From positions 1-43,759 of the forward strand of contig DRFO01000010.1 in the NCBI GenBank assembly GCA_011050525.1: DNA of 43,759 nucleotides. Reading direction: 5' to 3'. Positions 8,482 through 18,094 of the stretch are shown piece after piece. The position numbers and the translations under genes are program-made. The stretch comes from Halopseudomonas xinjiangensis. GTDB lineage: Bacteria > Pseudomonadota > Gammaproteobacteria > Pseudomonadales > Pseudomonadaceae. The notes under the pieces were generated by a model, which searched no databases, was not told the origin of the DNA, and saw only the letters and a program-made list of their open reading frames with translations. Positions within the stretch are counted from its first letter, which is position 1; every line of letters begins with the position of its first letter.

Positions 8482-10125
8482 ATGACATCTGATTTCCGTT
8501 TACCTCCCGTAGCCAGCCCGCCTGGCTCAGGGCCCGCAAGCCGTTCAGCTGACGCTGCCGCACTGGCATTGCAGCTGCTGCGGCCGATTGACGCACAGGT
8601 TTTGCCACCCGGCGAGACGGCGCGGGCGGAAGTGGTCAGGAGCACGGCCCAGGCCGGGCAGTTCGAATTGCTGCTTCGTATCGCTCGGGCTGACGGTGCC
8701 GTACCTGCCGAGGTAAAGGTCACCAGCCGACAGCCTGTTGCCGAAGGTACCCAACTGGTGGTCCAGGCGGTCAATCAGACCCGGCTGCTGGCAGTGCTGC
8801 AGGCCGCAGCCAGTACCGTAGCCGGCACGCCGCTCACCAGGCTGGATCCGGCCCAGTTTCCGGCCGATAGTCTGTTGCAGGCCCGTGTGCTAACCCAACA
8901 GGTACTGACCGCGGCAGGCGAACAGGCTCGTTTCGCTCTGTTGGCCAAGATTATTCAGGGGCCTGGCATCGGTACTAACCTCAGTGTGGTCAGCAGCCAG
9001 CCAGTAGAACCCGGCACTTTGCTGAACGCACGGGTGGGCAATCTGGGTGAGCTGCGCATCGCGATGCCCGCAGAACAGCAGCGCCAACTGGCCTTGTCCA
9101 TGGGGCTGCGCGACAGCCTGCAACGCCAGGCATCGTCCGAGCCGCTGCTGACTGTTCTCGACCGGCTCAGCACCAGCGCGCCTGAGCGCTTGCAGTTTGC
9201 CGTTCGGCAGGTGTTGATGCATGTGACCAATATCGCCCAGCTCAGTACCGAGGCGGGCGTCGCACAGGCAATAAAGCAGAGCGGCCTCTTTCTGGAGAAC
9301 AACCTGGCCATGCTCGCCAATGCGCTGAAGACTAACCCTGGGGGGGCCGCGGCAGCTACCCAGGCGGGGAACGAGACGCCAGCCAATGTTCAACTGCCTC
9401 CGTTGAGCAAGCTGATGCCGCTGCTGGCGGGGCTGGCGACACCGCCCGGGATCGAACCCCTGCCCGGCGCCGACCTCAAAGCCACCCTGATCAACCTGCT
9501 ACTCAATGTGCAGGCTCAGTTGCCTCCCGACAGCCTGAAAATGCTGGCCATGCCGCCCGGCCCCTGGCAACAGGCGATGGGCATCAAACCCGGCGCCTTC
9601 CCTTTGCCCGGCCGAGTACTGCAGACAATGGGCGAAACCAGCGATCTGGGCAGCCTGCTTCGCCTGACTGCCGCCCTGCTGTCACGCATCCAGCACCATC
9701 AGTTTCAGAGCCTGGGCCAGACACAGAGCTTTGCCGACGGCAGCAGCCAGACCGTCTGGCAGCTGGAGATTCCCCTGCGCGATGCCCAGCAGTTCAACCA
9801 TGTACAGGTACGTATCCAGCGGGACGACCCGGCCCCCACTGCCAGAACCGCAGAGCCGGTCCCGCAATGGGAGGTACGCCTGGCCTTCAACCTCGGGCCC
9901 CTGGGTTCGATGCAGGCAATCGCCCGCCTTTTCAAGGGTCGCGTCAGTAGCGAGTTCTGGGCCGATCAGCCGGTTACCCTGAGGTTGCTCGACAGGGAAT
10001 TGACCCAGCTGCGAGATCGTCTGCTGGCCAAGGGACTGGCGGTAGGGGAGCTCAGTTGCCACCAGGGCACGCCGCCGCCTCCACGCCACGCTGTGCAGCA
10101 ACGCTGGATTGACGAGGTCACCTGA
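8482..10125 (+). CDS. Flagellar hook-length control-like protein (FliK C-terminal domain)
   Basis: The 547-residue product has a variable N-terminal two-thirds rich in A, P, L and Q, and a C-terminal domain (about residues 420-530) resembling the FliK/Flg_hook domain. Supporting segments are WQLEIPLRDAQQFNHVQVRI, WEVRLAFNLGPLGSMQAIAR and FWADQPVTLRLLDREL. FliK senses hook length and switches export specificity through FlhB. This is probably not the main fliK, which in Pseudomonas lies elsewhere in the flagellar region; it is a second FliK-like protein paired with an FhlB. Its stop overlaps the next gene (TGATG), so the two are likely co-translated. The exact role is unproven. Confidence 0.8.
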   Translation: MTSDFRLPPVASPPGSGPASRSADAAALALQLLRPIDAQVLPPGETARAEVVRSTAQAGQFELLLRIARADGAVPAEVKVTSRQPVAEGTQLVVQAVNQTRLLAVLQAAASTVAGTPLTRLDPAQFPADSLLQARVLTQQVLTAAGEQARFALLAKIIQGPGIGTNLSVVSSQPVEPGTLLNARVGNLGELRIAMPAEQQRQLALSMGLRDSLQRQASSEPLLTVLDRLSTSAPERLQFAVRQVLMHVTNIAQLSTEAGVAQAIKQSGLFLENNLAMLANALKTNPGGAAAATQAGNETPANVQLPPLSKLMPLLAGLATPPGIEPLPGADLKATLINLLLNVQAQLPPDSLKMLAMPPGPWQQAMGIKPGAFPLPGRVLQTMGETSDLGSLLRLTAALLSRIQHHQFQSLGQTQSFADGSSQTVWQLEIPLRDAQQFNHVQVRIQRDDPAPTARTAEPVPQWEVRLAFNLGPLGSMQAIARLFKGRVSSEFWADQPVTLRLLDRELTQLRDRLLAKGLAVGELSCHQGTPPPPRHAVQQRWIDEVT

Positions 10126-10424
10126 TGAAGCAGAAGCAGCACCGTGAAGCGATTGCACTAGTCTACGATGGCGACCAGGCGCCAACGCTGACAGCCAAGG
10201 GCGAAGGCGACCTGGCTGATCAGATTATTCAGTTGGCCATGGAATATGAAGTGCCCATCTATGAAAACGCCGACCTGGCAAAAATGCTCACGCGTATGGA
10301 ACTTGGCGACCAGATTCCCGAAGAACTGTATCGCACCATTGCAGAGATCATCGCCTTTGCCTGGTATCTGAAGGGCAAGGCGCCCGCAGGCTTCGTGCCG
10401 CCTACGGAAGACGATGCAGAGTGA
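10125..10424 (+). CDS. FlhB C-terminal-domain-like protein (FhlB; EscU/YscU/HrcU family)
   Basis: This 99-residue soluble protein corresponds to the cytoplasmic domain of FlhB downstream of its autocleavage site. It begins with EAIALVYDGDQAPTLTAKG, aligning with the post-cleavage strand of FlhB (ALxYD...APxVxAKG), and continues IYENADLAKML and IPEELYRTIAEIIAFAWYL. The membrane part and the NPTH cleavage motif are absent, as in stand-alone FhlB proteins such as Bacillus YlqH. Overlap with the FliK-like gene upstream suggests a paired accessory export switch. It converges on the DUF2802 gene with a 12-base gap. Confidence 0.88.
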   Translation: MKQKQHREAIALVYDGDQAPTLTAKGEGDLADQIIQLAMEYEVPIYENADLAKMLTRMELGDQIPEELYRTIAEIIAFAWYLKGKAPAGFVPPTEDDAE

Positions 10425-10436
10425 TTAACGGGCCGA

Positions 10437-10838
10437 TCAGGGCTTTTTCGCCGAGTGCAGCTTGACGACCAACTCGGCCTCGGCCTTTGACAGGCCGCAC
10501 GACTGGGTCAGATCCTCTATGCTCGCACCCAGCCCCACGAGGCGCGCAGCCTGGTTGTAGGGCATCGACAGCGGATCGTGCTGATCCATGCGTTGCTGCT
10601 TGTCTTCCAGCCGTTTGAACTGATCGCGCAGTGCGGTGAGATCTTCACCCATGCGGATTATGCCTTGCTGACAGGCAGCGAGGTCCTGATTCAGACGCTC
10701 AACGTGCTTGCTCTGCTCGACGCCCTGCTCCAGCAAGTTGCGGGACAGTCGACGACACGCCAGCATCAGTCCGGCCAGAGCGGCCACCAGAAGACCCAGC
10801 GCAAGCCCTGTCACCAGCAACAACCATGGCTCATCCAT
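10437..10838 (-). CDS. DUF2802 family membrane protein of the chemotaxis operon
   Basis: This 133-residue protein starts MDEPWLLLVTGLALGLLVAA, giving one N-terminal membrane helix (residues ~5-30). A coiled-coil region follows (about residues 38-85, rich in Q, E, K and L), then a small helical C-terminal domain (YNQAARLVGLGASIEDLTQS...LSKAEAELVVKLH) that resembles a helix-turn-helix-like fold. DUF2802 proteins lie directly after cheW in Pseudomonas, and their role is not known to me. ATG 10838 lies 5 bases after the cheW stop; a longer frame would run into cheW. It appears to be the last gene of the flagellar/chemotaxis operon. Confidence 0.82.
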   Translation of the reverse strand: MDEPWLLLVTGLALGLLVAALAGLMLACRRLSRNLLEQGVEQSKHVERLNQDLAACQQGIIRMGEDLTALRDQFKRLEDKQQRMDQHDPLSMPYNQAARLVGLGASIEDLTQSCGLSKAEAELVVKLHSAKKP

Positions 10839-10843
10839 GGTGA

Positions 10844-11323
10844 TCAGAAGCCCTGCAGCTCGGCCCACTCATCCTCGGTCATCATCTTTTCCAGATCGAC
10901 CAGGATCAGCAACTCGTCGTTCTTGTTGCACACGCCTTGAATGAACTTGGCGGACTCGTCCGTGCCCACGTTGGGCGCGGTTTCGATCTCGGACTGACGC
11001 AGGTAAACCACTTCAGCCACACTGTCGACCATGATACCCACGACCTGCTTGTCGGCTTCGATGATGACGATACGAGTGTTGTCGCTGATTGGCGCCGGAC
11101 CCAGGCCGAAACGCTGGCGCGTATCGATCACTGTTACCACGTTACCGCGCAGATTGATGATGCCGAGCACATAGGCCGGCGCACCCGGAACCGGAGCGAT
11201 TTCGCTGTGACGCAACACTTCCTGAACCTGCATGACATTGATGCCATAGGTTTCATTGTCCAGACGGAAGGTAACCCATTGCAGGATCGGATCTTCAGCG
11301 CCTTGTGCAGAGTTGTTATTCAT
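10844..11323 (-). CDS. cheW: Chemotaxis coupling protein CheW
   Basis: CheW links methyl-accepting chemoreceptors to the histidine kinase CheA in membrane arrays. The 159-residue product is a single CheW domain with hallmark segments WVTFRLDNETYGINVMQVQEV, split here as WVTFRLDNETYG and INVMQVQEVLR, then GIINLRGNVVTVIDTR and VDSVAEVVYL. The length is typical for pseudomonad CheW. It follows the CheW-domain ParP gene and precedes DUF2802, the same order as in P. aeruginosa. There is no sign of truncation. Confidence 0.95.
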   Translation of the reverse strand: MNNNSAQGAEDPILQWVTFRLDNETYGINVMQVQEVLRHSEIAPVPGAPAYVLGIINLRGNVVTVIDTRQRFGLGPAPISDNTRIVIIEADKQVVGIMVDSVAEVVYLRQSEIETAPNVGTDESAKFIQGVCNKNDELLILVDLEKMMTEDEWAELQGF

Positions 11324-11390
11324 TATGTCGTTTCCCGATCATGGTTAAAGCGACCCGGTCGTCTGGCACGCCGGGAAAAGTTTGTTCATC

Positions 11391-12164
11391 CTAATGCCCG
11401 CGCCGAGCCTTTGCCACCGGTTTACCCGCCGCGTGCGCGGCGCCTGTTTTGCCGGCACTGTTGGCCGCTGCCCCACTGACCAGCAGCGCGGCCAGGGCCG
11501 AGACATCCAGCAGCGCACACATGTGATCAATTACCGTGCCGGCCAGCCAGGGACGCTTACCCTGCTGCGAGCGCCATTTGACCTGGTCCGGACTCAGCTT
11601 GATCGACCGACTGACGCCATGCACGGCCATGCCCCAGTCGTAGCCCTGCACTGAAATCACGAATTTGAGGTTGTTCTTGAGCTCGTCAGTATAGCGTTCC
11701 GGCATGACCCAGCGCGCCGTCTCCAGCACCTTCAGGTTGCCGGTCTGGCTGGGCAGTATGCCGAGGAACCAGTCTGGCTGCCCAAACAGCGGGGTGATCT
11801 CGCTTTCCAGCGTATGAATGGTTCCGAGGGAGATCAAGGGAACGGCCAGGGTCAGCCCGCCCACATCGAACAGCAGCGCTTCGAAGGGCTGCTCTCGCCA
11901 GGCGGCCTCGGGCTGAGTCGTTACTGGTGGTGCCTCTGCCTCTGCCTCCGGCTCGGCCACCACCGGAGTCTCCTTGCGTATGACGGGCGCAGGCAGTGGA
12001 GGAGGCGCCTTGACAACCGGCGGCACGACCTTCGCCTCAACCGGTGCTGCGATCTCGGCCTCGGCCATCGCCAGCTCGACAGCCGCATCCTGCAACAACG
12101 CATCCAGGTAAGACTGGATGGTTTGCTCTGGAATGAACTGTTGCAGCGCTAAGGGTTTGTTCAT
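11391..12164 (-). CDS. parP: CheW-like polar array protein, probable ParP
   Basis: The 257-residue product has an acidic, proline-rich N-terminal half (residues ~25-85, APVEAKVVPPVVKAPPPLPA) and a C-terminal CheW-like domain (about residues 90-225). That domain contains EALLFDVGGLTLAVPLISLG and FLGILPSQTGNLKVLETARW. This plan fits ParP, which in Vibrio binds CheA through its AIF/CheW-like domain and the ATPase ParC through its N-terminal region, stabilising chemotaxis arrays at the pole. It lies 85 bases downstream of a ParA-type ATPase gene and upstream of cheW, matching parC-parP-cheW order. Assignment rests on domain plan and context. Confidence 0.8.
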   Translation of the reverse strand: MNKPLALQQFIPEQTIQSYLDALLQDAAVELAMAEAEIAAPVEAKVVPPVVKAPPPLPAPVIRKETPVVAEPEAEAEAPPVTTQPEAAWREQPFEALLFDVGGLTLAVPLISLGTIHTLESEITPLFGQPDWFLGILPSQTGNLKVLETARWVMPERYTDELKNNLKFVISVQGYDWGMAVHGVSRSIKLSPDQVKWRSQQGKRPWLAGTVIDHMCALLDVSALAALLVSGAAANSAGKTGAAHAAGKPVAKARRGH

Positions 12165-12249
12165 GTTTTCACTGTCATATCACAAGTGCATTCGCGCCCG
12201 GTCGAACGAGCAGGCCATAACCGCTGTATCGGCCAACGCAGCGCAAGCA

Positions 12250-13044
12250 TTAGGCGACCTGCTCCCGGCGGGGGAGCGACTGAGCAAGCAGATAGCGCAG
12301 CAACGCCCGATAGGCCAGCACGCCACGGGCGCTGGCGTCGTGGCGCGACGGCACGAGTCCTGCAACGCTCGAATCGCGAAGCTTGGTATCAATGGGTATG
12401 AATGCCTGCCACAGATGATCCTGATAATCGCGCCGCAACACGCGCAGCGTACTGAGCGATGCCTGGGTGCGTCGGTCGAACAGAGTGGGCACGATTGTGA
12501 AAGGCAATGCCTGTTTGCGCGAGCGGTTGATCATGTCCAGGGTATGCACCATCCGTTCAAGCCCTTTGAGGGCAAGGAACTCGGTCTGCACGGGAATCAC
12601 CAGTTGCTCACAGGCCGCGAGCGCGTTGATCATCGAAACGCCCAGCAGCGGCGGGCTGTCGATAACCACGAATTGATACCTGTCCCACAACTGAGCCAGC
12701 GCCCGGGATAACACCAGACCGAAGCCGCCCTGGGCAGCAGACTGGCGTTCCAGCGTGGCCAGCGACGTGCTGGACGGCAACAGCTGAATGTTCTCATGGG
12801 AAGTGGGAAGCAGCAGCGCCTCGGCCAGGCCGTCAGGTACCTGACCCTTGTGCTGGAACAGGTTGAACACGCTACTCGTCAACTGGTCAGGATCATGTCC
12901 GAAGTAGCTGGTCATCGAGCCGTGGGGGTCAAGATCCACCACCAGCACGCGCTGCCCCTGATCCGCCAACAGGCCAGCCAATGCCACTGCGGTCGTGGTT
13001 TTACCCACCCCGCCTTTCTGATTGGCTACTGCCCAGACTCTCAT
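12250..13044 (-). CDS. parC: ParA-family ATPase, probable ParC of chemotaxis array positioning
   Basis: The 264-residue protein has the deviant Walker A motif ANQKGGVGKTTTAVALAGLL at its N-terminus, the Walker A' region VLVVDLDPHGSMTSYFG and Walker B-type FVVIDSPPLLGVSM, all typical of ParA/MinD ATPases. Its place between motD and the CheW-like gene identifies it as the chemotaxis-locus ParA, called ParC in Vibrio, where it recruits arrays to the old pole. No parB or parS partner is visible, which argues against chromosome partitioning. Confidence 0.88.
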   Translation of the reverse strand: MRVWAVANQKGGVGKTTTAVALAGLLADQGQRVLVVDLDPHGSMTSYFGHDPDQLTSSVFNLFQHKGQVPDGLAEALLLPTSHENIQLLPSSTSLATLERQSAAQGGFGLVLSRALAQLWDRYQFVVIDSPPLLGVSMINALAACEQLVIPVQTEFLALKGLERMVHTLDMINRSRKQALPFTIVPTLFDRRTQASLSTLRVLRRDYQDHLWQAFIPIDTKLRDSSVAGLVPSRHDASARGVLAYRALLRYLLAQSLPRREQVA

Positions 13045-13131
13045 TCACTTCCTCCCAGGGACAACGTTGCTGGCACCACCCATGCGGTGCCGGTTTTCCG
13101 GCGGTTGCGCACGTAAAAGTGCGCCTTGCGT

Positions 13132-13965
13132 CTATCTGTCAAAATCTTCTGCAGAACTCGTGCCAGTCTGGCTACGAGCCTGGCGCATCGTTTCGACATT
13201 CTCGCCTTTGCCGGTGAAGGCTTCATGACGCTTGTCGGTAAACCGCGAGACCAGCAATACCACTCTGCGGTTGGCGCGGCGCCCTGCCATCGTAGTGTTA
13301 TCGGCCACCGGCCGGAATTCTCCATAGCCGACTGCCGCCAGCCTGTCGGCATCCACCCCTCCGCTGCTGAGCATCCGGACCACGCTGGCAGCGCGAGCGG
13401 CAGAGAGCTCCCAGTTGGTGGGATACGCGCCCGTTTTCATGGGGACGTTGTCAGTGAACCCTTCAACATGGATCGGATTGTCATAGGGCGCCAGAATACC
13501 GGCGATCCTGTCAATCAAGCCGAACGCCGCGTCCAGTGGCAGGGCATCGCCACTAGGGAACAGCAAACCGGAACTGAGCTCGATTTCGATCCACAGCTCA
13601 TTACCGCGCACCTCGAGATCCCCAGCCTGGATCAGCTCGCCAAACGCAGCCTGCATTGCTGCGGCGATATCAACCAGCGCGTCCGCCCCGTGGCCGGATA
13701 CATCGCTCTCCTCGGTACCGGTCTGAGCCTCGCTGGCGACCAGCCCGCGTGGAACTTCTTCACCGATCTGGATGGGGTCCACAGTGCGCTGGGGTTGATT
13801 GAAGGCGCCGACCAGCGTATCGGACAAGACCTTGTACTTGCCCTCGTTGACCGAAGAGATGGAATACATCACCACAAAGAAGGCGAACAACAGCGTGATA
13901 AAGTCCGCGTAGGAAACCAGCCAGCGTTCGTGATTTTCATGTTCCTGACGCGAACGTCGACGCAT
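13132..13965 (-). CDS. motD: Flagellar stator protein MotD (MotB-type)
   Basis: MotD is the peptidoglycan-binding subunit of the second proton-driven stator in Pseudomonas. The 277-residue product has a basic N-terminus, one membrane helix containing the essential aspartate (SYADFITLLFAFFVVMYS, D21), a linker, and an OmpA-like domain (about residues 125-245). The OmpA part includes IHVEGFTDNVPMKTG, NWELSAARAASVVRML and GYGEFRPVADNTT with NRRVVLLVS. It follows motC by 3 bases. MotCD supports swarming and movement at high load in P. aeruginosa. Confidence 0.95.
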   Translation of the reverse strand: MRRRSRQEHENHERWLVSYADFITLLFAFFVVMYSISSVNEGKYKVLSDTLVGAFNQPQRTVDPIQIGEEVPRGLVASEAQTGTEESDVSGHGADALVDIAAAMQAAFGELIQAGDLEVRGNELWIEIELSSGLLFPSGDALPLDAAFGLIDRIAGILAPYDNPIHVEGFTDNVPMKTGAYPTNWELSAARAASVVRMLSSGGVDADRLAAVGYGEFRPVADNTTMAGRRANRRVVLLVSRFTDKRHEAFTGKGENVETMRQARSQTGTSSAEDFDR

Positions 13966-13968
13966 GGG

Positions 13969-14709
13969 TTACTCCAGGAAGCCCTCAAGCTTCATTTCGA
14001 TGGAGCGCGGGTTTTCGCCTTCGGCAATCGACATCAGGCCTTCCAGCAGCATTTCGCGGTAGCACGACTGCTGCAACACGACCGCCTTGAGCTTGTTGGC
14101 TACCGGTAGCAACAGCAGGTTAGCCAGCGCGACGCCGTAGATCGTGGCGACGAACGCCACGGCTATGCCCTGGCCGAGCAAAGAGGGGTCTGCCAGGTTA
14201 CCCATGACGTGAATAAGGCCCATTACGGCCCCGATAATGCCAATGGTAGGCGAGTAGCCACCCATGCTTTCATAGACTTTTGCGGCCATCAGATCGTGAT
14301 TTTCGCGGGTGATCATGTCGACTTCCATGATGCTGCGCAACGCTTCGGGTTCGCTGCCATCCACCAGCAATTGCAGCCCCTTGCGGGCGAATCCGTCCGG
14401 CTCGCCTTCAGCGATGGCTTCCAGACCCAGCAGACCTTCCTTGCGGGCGATGGTGCTCCAGTTGATGACCTGGGCAATACCCTCTTGCAACCGGTTGGCA
14501 GGCGGTATGAATATCCAGCGCAGAATTACCAAGGAACGCTTGAATACCGGAAGGGGCGTCTGGATAAAGGCCGCGCCAAGGGTACCGCCAATCACAATCA
14601 CCGCCGCCGGTCCGTTCAGCAACGCCGCCGCGTGACCGCCTTCCAGATAGTTGCCGCCAAGAATGGCAACAAAAGCCAGAATCACGCCGATGATGCTGAG
14701 GATATCCAT
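13969..14709 (-). CDS. motC: Flagellar stator protein MotC (MotA-type)
   Basis: MotC is the proton channel subunit that pairs with MotD. The 246-residue product starts [19 protein letters not shown] and has the four-helix MotA plan with a large cytoplasmic loop. Recognisable blocks are YSPTIGIIGAVMGLIHVMGN and GIAVAFVATIYGVALANLLL. The charged loop containing REGLLGLEA-like residues (ARKEGLLGLEAIAEGEPD) also fits. Its ATG shares one base with the cheB stop (TGATG), linking it to the chemotaxis operon. Confidence 0.95.
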   Translation of the reverse strand: MDILSIIGVILAFVAILGGNYLEGGHAAALLNGPAAVIVIGGTLGAAFIQTPLPVFKRSLVILRWIFIPPANRLQEGIAQVINWSTIARKEGLLGLEAIAEGEPDGFARKGLQLLVDGSEPEALRSIMEVDMITRENHDLMAAKVYESMGGYSPTIGIIGAVMGLIHVMGNLADPSLLGQGIAVAFVATIYGVALANLLLLPVANKLKAVVLQQSCYREMLLEGLMSIAEGENPRSIEMKLEGFLE

Positions 14710-15818
14710 CAGCTGAGCTCAGCCAGGTAACGACCGATGTCATCCAGGCTGTAGACGCCGTCGGCGAGATTGGCCTTGGCCACCGCCATCGGCATGCCGT
14801 AGATGACGCAGCTTGCTTCATCCTGAGCCCAGATGGAGCTGCCGGCCTGTTTGAGCATGCGTGCCCCTTCCCTGCCGTCGGCACCCATGCCGGTCAACAC
14901 CACGGCCAACACCTTGTCCTGGAATGCCTTGGCAGCGGAGCCGAAGGTCACGTCAACGCAGGGGCGGTAATTGAGCCGCTCATCCCCCGGCAGAATTCGG
15001 ACGATACCGCGCCCATCGAGCATCATCTGCTTGCCGCCCGGCGCGAGCAGAGCCACACCAGGCCGCAAGGTATCCCCGTCCTCGGCTTCCTTGACTGAAA
15101 TTTTGCAAAGCTTGTCCAGGCGTTCCGCAAAAGCCTTGGTAAACGCTGCCGGCATGTGCTGAATCAGCAGCAGCGGCGCCGGAAAAGAAGCCGGAAGCTG
15201 TGTGAGGACTTTTTGCAGGGCGACCGGCCCTCCGGTAGAGGTGCCGATGGCGACGAGTCGGTACTGGCGCTTGCGCGGCGGTGCGCTATTGGCTTTTGGG
15301 GGGCCAGCCTGGCGATCAGTTACCGACCGGCTGGGCTCAGTCGACCTGGCCGTGCCGAACGCAGTTTTGGCCGGAGCAGGAGCCAGTGCAGGCGCTGTAT
15401 TGAGCCCCAGGGACCGGCGGTTGGTCCGCGCCAGCGCATGCACCCGCTCGCACAACAGCTCGCGGACCTTATCCGGATTACGCGAGATGTCCTCGAAATT
15501 CTTCGGCAGGTAGTCCGCTGCGCCGGCATCCAGAGCGTCCAGACTGACCCGAGCCCCCTCGTATGTCAGCGAGGAGAACATCAGTACCGCCGTCGGGCAT
15601 CGCTTCATGATTTCCCGGACCGCCGTGATGCCGTCCATGACCGGCATTTCGTAGTCCATGGTAATCACGTCAGGCCGCAGGGAGAGGGTTTTCTCGATGG
15701 CCTCCTGCCCGTTCGATGCCACCCCAACGACCTGGATCTGCGAATCACCGCCGAGGATTTCCGTTACCCGGCGGCGAAAGAAACCCGAATCGTCCACCAC
15801 CAGTACCTTGACCACCAT
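14709..15818 (-). CDS. cheB: Protein-glutamate methylesterase CheB
   Basis: CheB removes methyl groups from chemoreceptor glutamates and is activated by CheA phosphorylation. The 369-residue product has an N-terminal receiver domain (residues 1-~120) with phospho-acceptor D55 in [15 protein letters not shown] variable linker rich in A and P follows, then a C-terminal methylesterase domain (about 185-365) with the catalytic serine in [13 protein letters not shown], histidine in LLIQHMP and aspartate in [14 protein letters not shown] clear AGGAG ribosome-binding site precedes the ATG. It lies 32 bases after cheA. Confidence 0.96.
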   Translation of the reverse strand: MVVKVLVVDDSGFFRRRVTEILGGDSQIQVVGVASNGQEAIEKTLSLRPDVITMDYEMPVMDGITAVREIMKRCPTAVLMFSSLTYEGARVSLDALDAGAADYLPKNFEDISRNPDKVRELLCERVHALARTNRRSLGLNTAPALAPAPAKTAFGTARSTEPSRSVTDRQAGPPKANSAPPRKRQYRLVAIGTSTGGPVALQKVLTQLPASFPAPLLLIQHMPAAFTKAFAERLDKLCKISVKEAEDGDTLRPGVALLAPGGKQMMLDGRGIVRILPGDERLNYRPCVDVTFGSAAKAFQDKVLAVVLTGMGADGREGARMLKQAGSSIWAQDEASCVIYGMPMAVAKANLADGVYSLDDIGRYLAELS

Positions 15819-15850
15819 ACGATCTCCTGAAAACCTGACTGCGTGCGATC

Positions 15851-18082
15851 TTAACCGCGGCGTGCGTAACGCTTGAGCAGGCTGGGTATATCCAGGATGA
15901 GCGCTATACGACCATCACCGGTGATAGTAGCACCGGACATGCCGGCGGTTCCCTGTAGCATGCGACCAAGCGGCTTGATGACCACTTCCTCTTGCCCAAC
16001 CAACTGATCTACTACAAAACCGACCCGTTGAGTACCCACCGAGACGATCACCACACTGGCGGCGGATCGATCAGTATTGTCTTCTGCGCCCTTCATCAGC
16101 CAGCGCTTGAGGTAGAACAACGGCAAGGCCTTGTCACGCACGATGATGACTTCCTGCCCGTCGACGATATTGGTGCGCGACAGGTCAAGACTGTAAATCT
16201 CATTGACACTGACCAGTGGCAGGGCAAACGCCTGATTGGCCAGCATCACCATCAGGGTTGGCATAATCGCCAGGGTCAGCGGAACCTTGATGGCGATGCG
16301 CGTACCTTTGCCCTTGGTCGATTCAATGGAAATGGTCCCGTTGAGCTGGGCAATCTTGGTCTTGACCACGTCCATGCCCACGCCACGGCCCGACACGTCG
16401 GAAATTTCCGTTTTGGTGGAAAAGCCCGGTTGCAGGATCAGGTCGAAGCATTCGCTGATGCTCAACCGATCCGCCACGTCCTTGTCCATCATGCCCTTCT
16501 CTACCGCCTTGGCACGCAGCACTTCCGGATCCATCCCACGACCATCATCGGTAATCGTCAGCAGAATATGATCGCCTTCCTGCTCGGCAGCCAGAATCAC
16601 CTTGCCGGTGCGGGGCTTGCCTGCGGCTTCACGCTCGTCCGGCATTTCGACGCCATGGTCGACCGAATTGCGCACCAGGTGAACCAGCGGATCGGCCAGT
16701 GCTTCAACCAGATTCTTGTCCAGATCGGTCTCTTCGCCGACCAGTTCGAGATTGATTTCCTTTCTGAGATTGCGAGCCAGATCGCGTACCACGCGGGGGA
16801 AACGACCGAAAACCTTCTTGATCGGCTGCATGCGGGTCTTCATGACTGACATTTGCAAATCGGCGGTGACCACATCGAGATTGCCGACGGCCTTGTTCAA
16901 CTCCTCGTCACCGCTACTCAGGCCCAGTCTGACCAGGCGATTACGCACCAGTACCAGCTCGCCAACCATATTCATGATTTCATCGAGGCGAGCCGTATCA
17001 ACCCGGACGGTGGTTTCGGCAGCATTGGCATCGGGAGCAGAGACCAGTTTTTCCTTTACCCCAGCAGCCGCAGCGGTGGAGGCGGCAGGAACGGCGGGCA
17101 CAGCTTGCGGTGCGGCTTTCTTGGGAGGCGGCACAGCCTTGGGTACAGCGGCAGATGCTACTGGCGCAACAGTCACCGACTCGCCCGGCTTGCCAGGCGC
17201 CTTGCCGTTGCCATGCAATTCATCCAGCAGGGCTTCAAACTCGTCGTCACTGATCTCGTCGTCAGGCTTGGCTATCGCTACCTCGGCCGAACTGGCCGTA
17301 ATCGGCTCGTCCTGCTCAATAAGGCCCGGAGCCTGACCACGGCCATGCAGCTGGTCCAGCAACGCTTCGAATTCATCATCGCTGATATTGTCCTCAGGGC
17401 CCGGAGAGACCGGCGCAACTGGCGGCTCAGCGCTTACTGCCTGTGGTCCGCGACCGCTGCCATGCAACTGATCAAGCAATGCGTCGAATTCGTCATCGGT
17501 TATTTCATCATCACTGGACGGAGCCACGACGGGCGCCGCGGGGGCAGGTTCGGGGGCCCCGCCATGCAAGGCATCGAGCAGTTGCTCGAATTCATCATCG
17601 GTGATATCGCCATCAGCCTCCACCGGCTGGGTTGCCAAAGCGGCCACTTGAGTAACCTTGGCTGGCGCTGCCGGAACAGATGCGGGCGAAGTGGCTGGCT
17701 GCGCCAGGGCGGACAGGGCTGCGAGCAGGGCGGGATCGGCGGGGGTGGGTTCCTGGCCTTCACGAACCTGAGCAAACATTTCGTTGACTGAATCCAGCGC
17801 CTGGAGTACCACGTCCATCAAATCGGAGGTGACCGGACGTTCGCCCTTGCGCAGAATGTCGAAAACATTTTCAGCGATGTGGCAGCAGCCAACCAGGGCA
17901 TCCAACTGCAGAAAGCCAGCGCCGCCCTTGACCGTGTGAAATCCACGAAAAATGGCGTTCAGCAGATCCGTGTCGTCAGGACGGTTTTCCAGCTCGACCA
18001 GTTGTTCGGATAACAGTTCGAGGATCTCTCCGGCTTCTACTAGAAAGTCCTGAAGAATCTCTTCATCCGCGTCGAAACTCAT
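15851..18082 (-). CDS. cheA: Chemotaxis histidine kinase CheA
   Basis: CheA autophosphorylates under receptor control and passes phosphate to CheY and CheB. In the 743-residue product the HPt domain carries the phospho-site H49 in [14 protein letters not shown]. Dimerisation ([20 protein letters not shown]), ATPase ([36 protein letters not shown]) and C-terminal CheW-like domains follow. No separate P2 domain is obvious. Instead residues 130-300 form an A/P-rich linker with four copies of an acidic motif close to [13 protein letters not shown] (about residues 161, 195, 234 and 278). It lies 12 bases downstream of cheZ. Confidence 0.97.
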   Translation of the reverse strand: MSFDADEEILQDFLVEAGEILELLSEQLVELENRPDDTDLLNAIFRGFHTVKGGAGFLQLDALVGCCHIAENVFDILRKGERPVTSDLMDVVLQALDSVNEMFAQVREGQEPTPADPALLAALSALAQPATSPASVPAAPAKVTQVAALATQPVEADGDITDDEFEQLLDALHGGAPEPAPAAPVVAPSSDDEITDDEFDALLDQLHGSGRGPQAVSAEPPVAPVSPGPEDNISDDEFEALLDQLHGRGQAPGLIEQDEPITASSAEVAIAKPDDEISDDEFEALLDELHGNGKAPGKPGESVTVAPVASAAVPKAVPPPKKAAPQAVPAVPAASTAAAAGVKEKLVSAPDANAAETTVRVDTARLDEIMNMVGELVLVRNRLVRLGLSSGDEELNKAVGNLDVVTADLQMSVMKTRMQPIKKVFGRFPRVVRDLARNLRKEINLELVGEETDLDKNLVEALADPLVHLVRNSVDHGVEMPDEREAAGKPRTGKVILAAEQEGDHILLTITDDGRGMDPEVLRAKAVEKGMMDKDVADRLSISECFDLILQPGFSTKTEISDVSGRGVGMDVVKTKIAQLNGTISIESTKGKGTRIAIKVPLTLAIMPTLMVMLANQAFALPLVSVNEIYSLDLSRTNIVDGQEVIIVRDKALPLFYLKRWLMKGAEDNTDRSAASVVIVSVGTQRVGFVVDQLVGQEEVVIKPLGRMLQGTAGMSGATITGDGRIALILDIPSLLKRYARRG

Positions 18083-18094
18083 GCAACCACTCCC

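Noticed and set aside
12250..13044. Chromosome or plasmid partition ParA
   Set aside because: There is no parB or parS, and the gene sits inside the chemotaxis operon beside a CheW-like gene.
16716..17791. Long plus-strand open frames opposite cheA
   Set aside because: They are antisense shadows of a GC-rich gene; the cheA frame has complete conserved domains.
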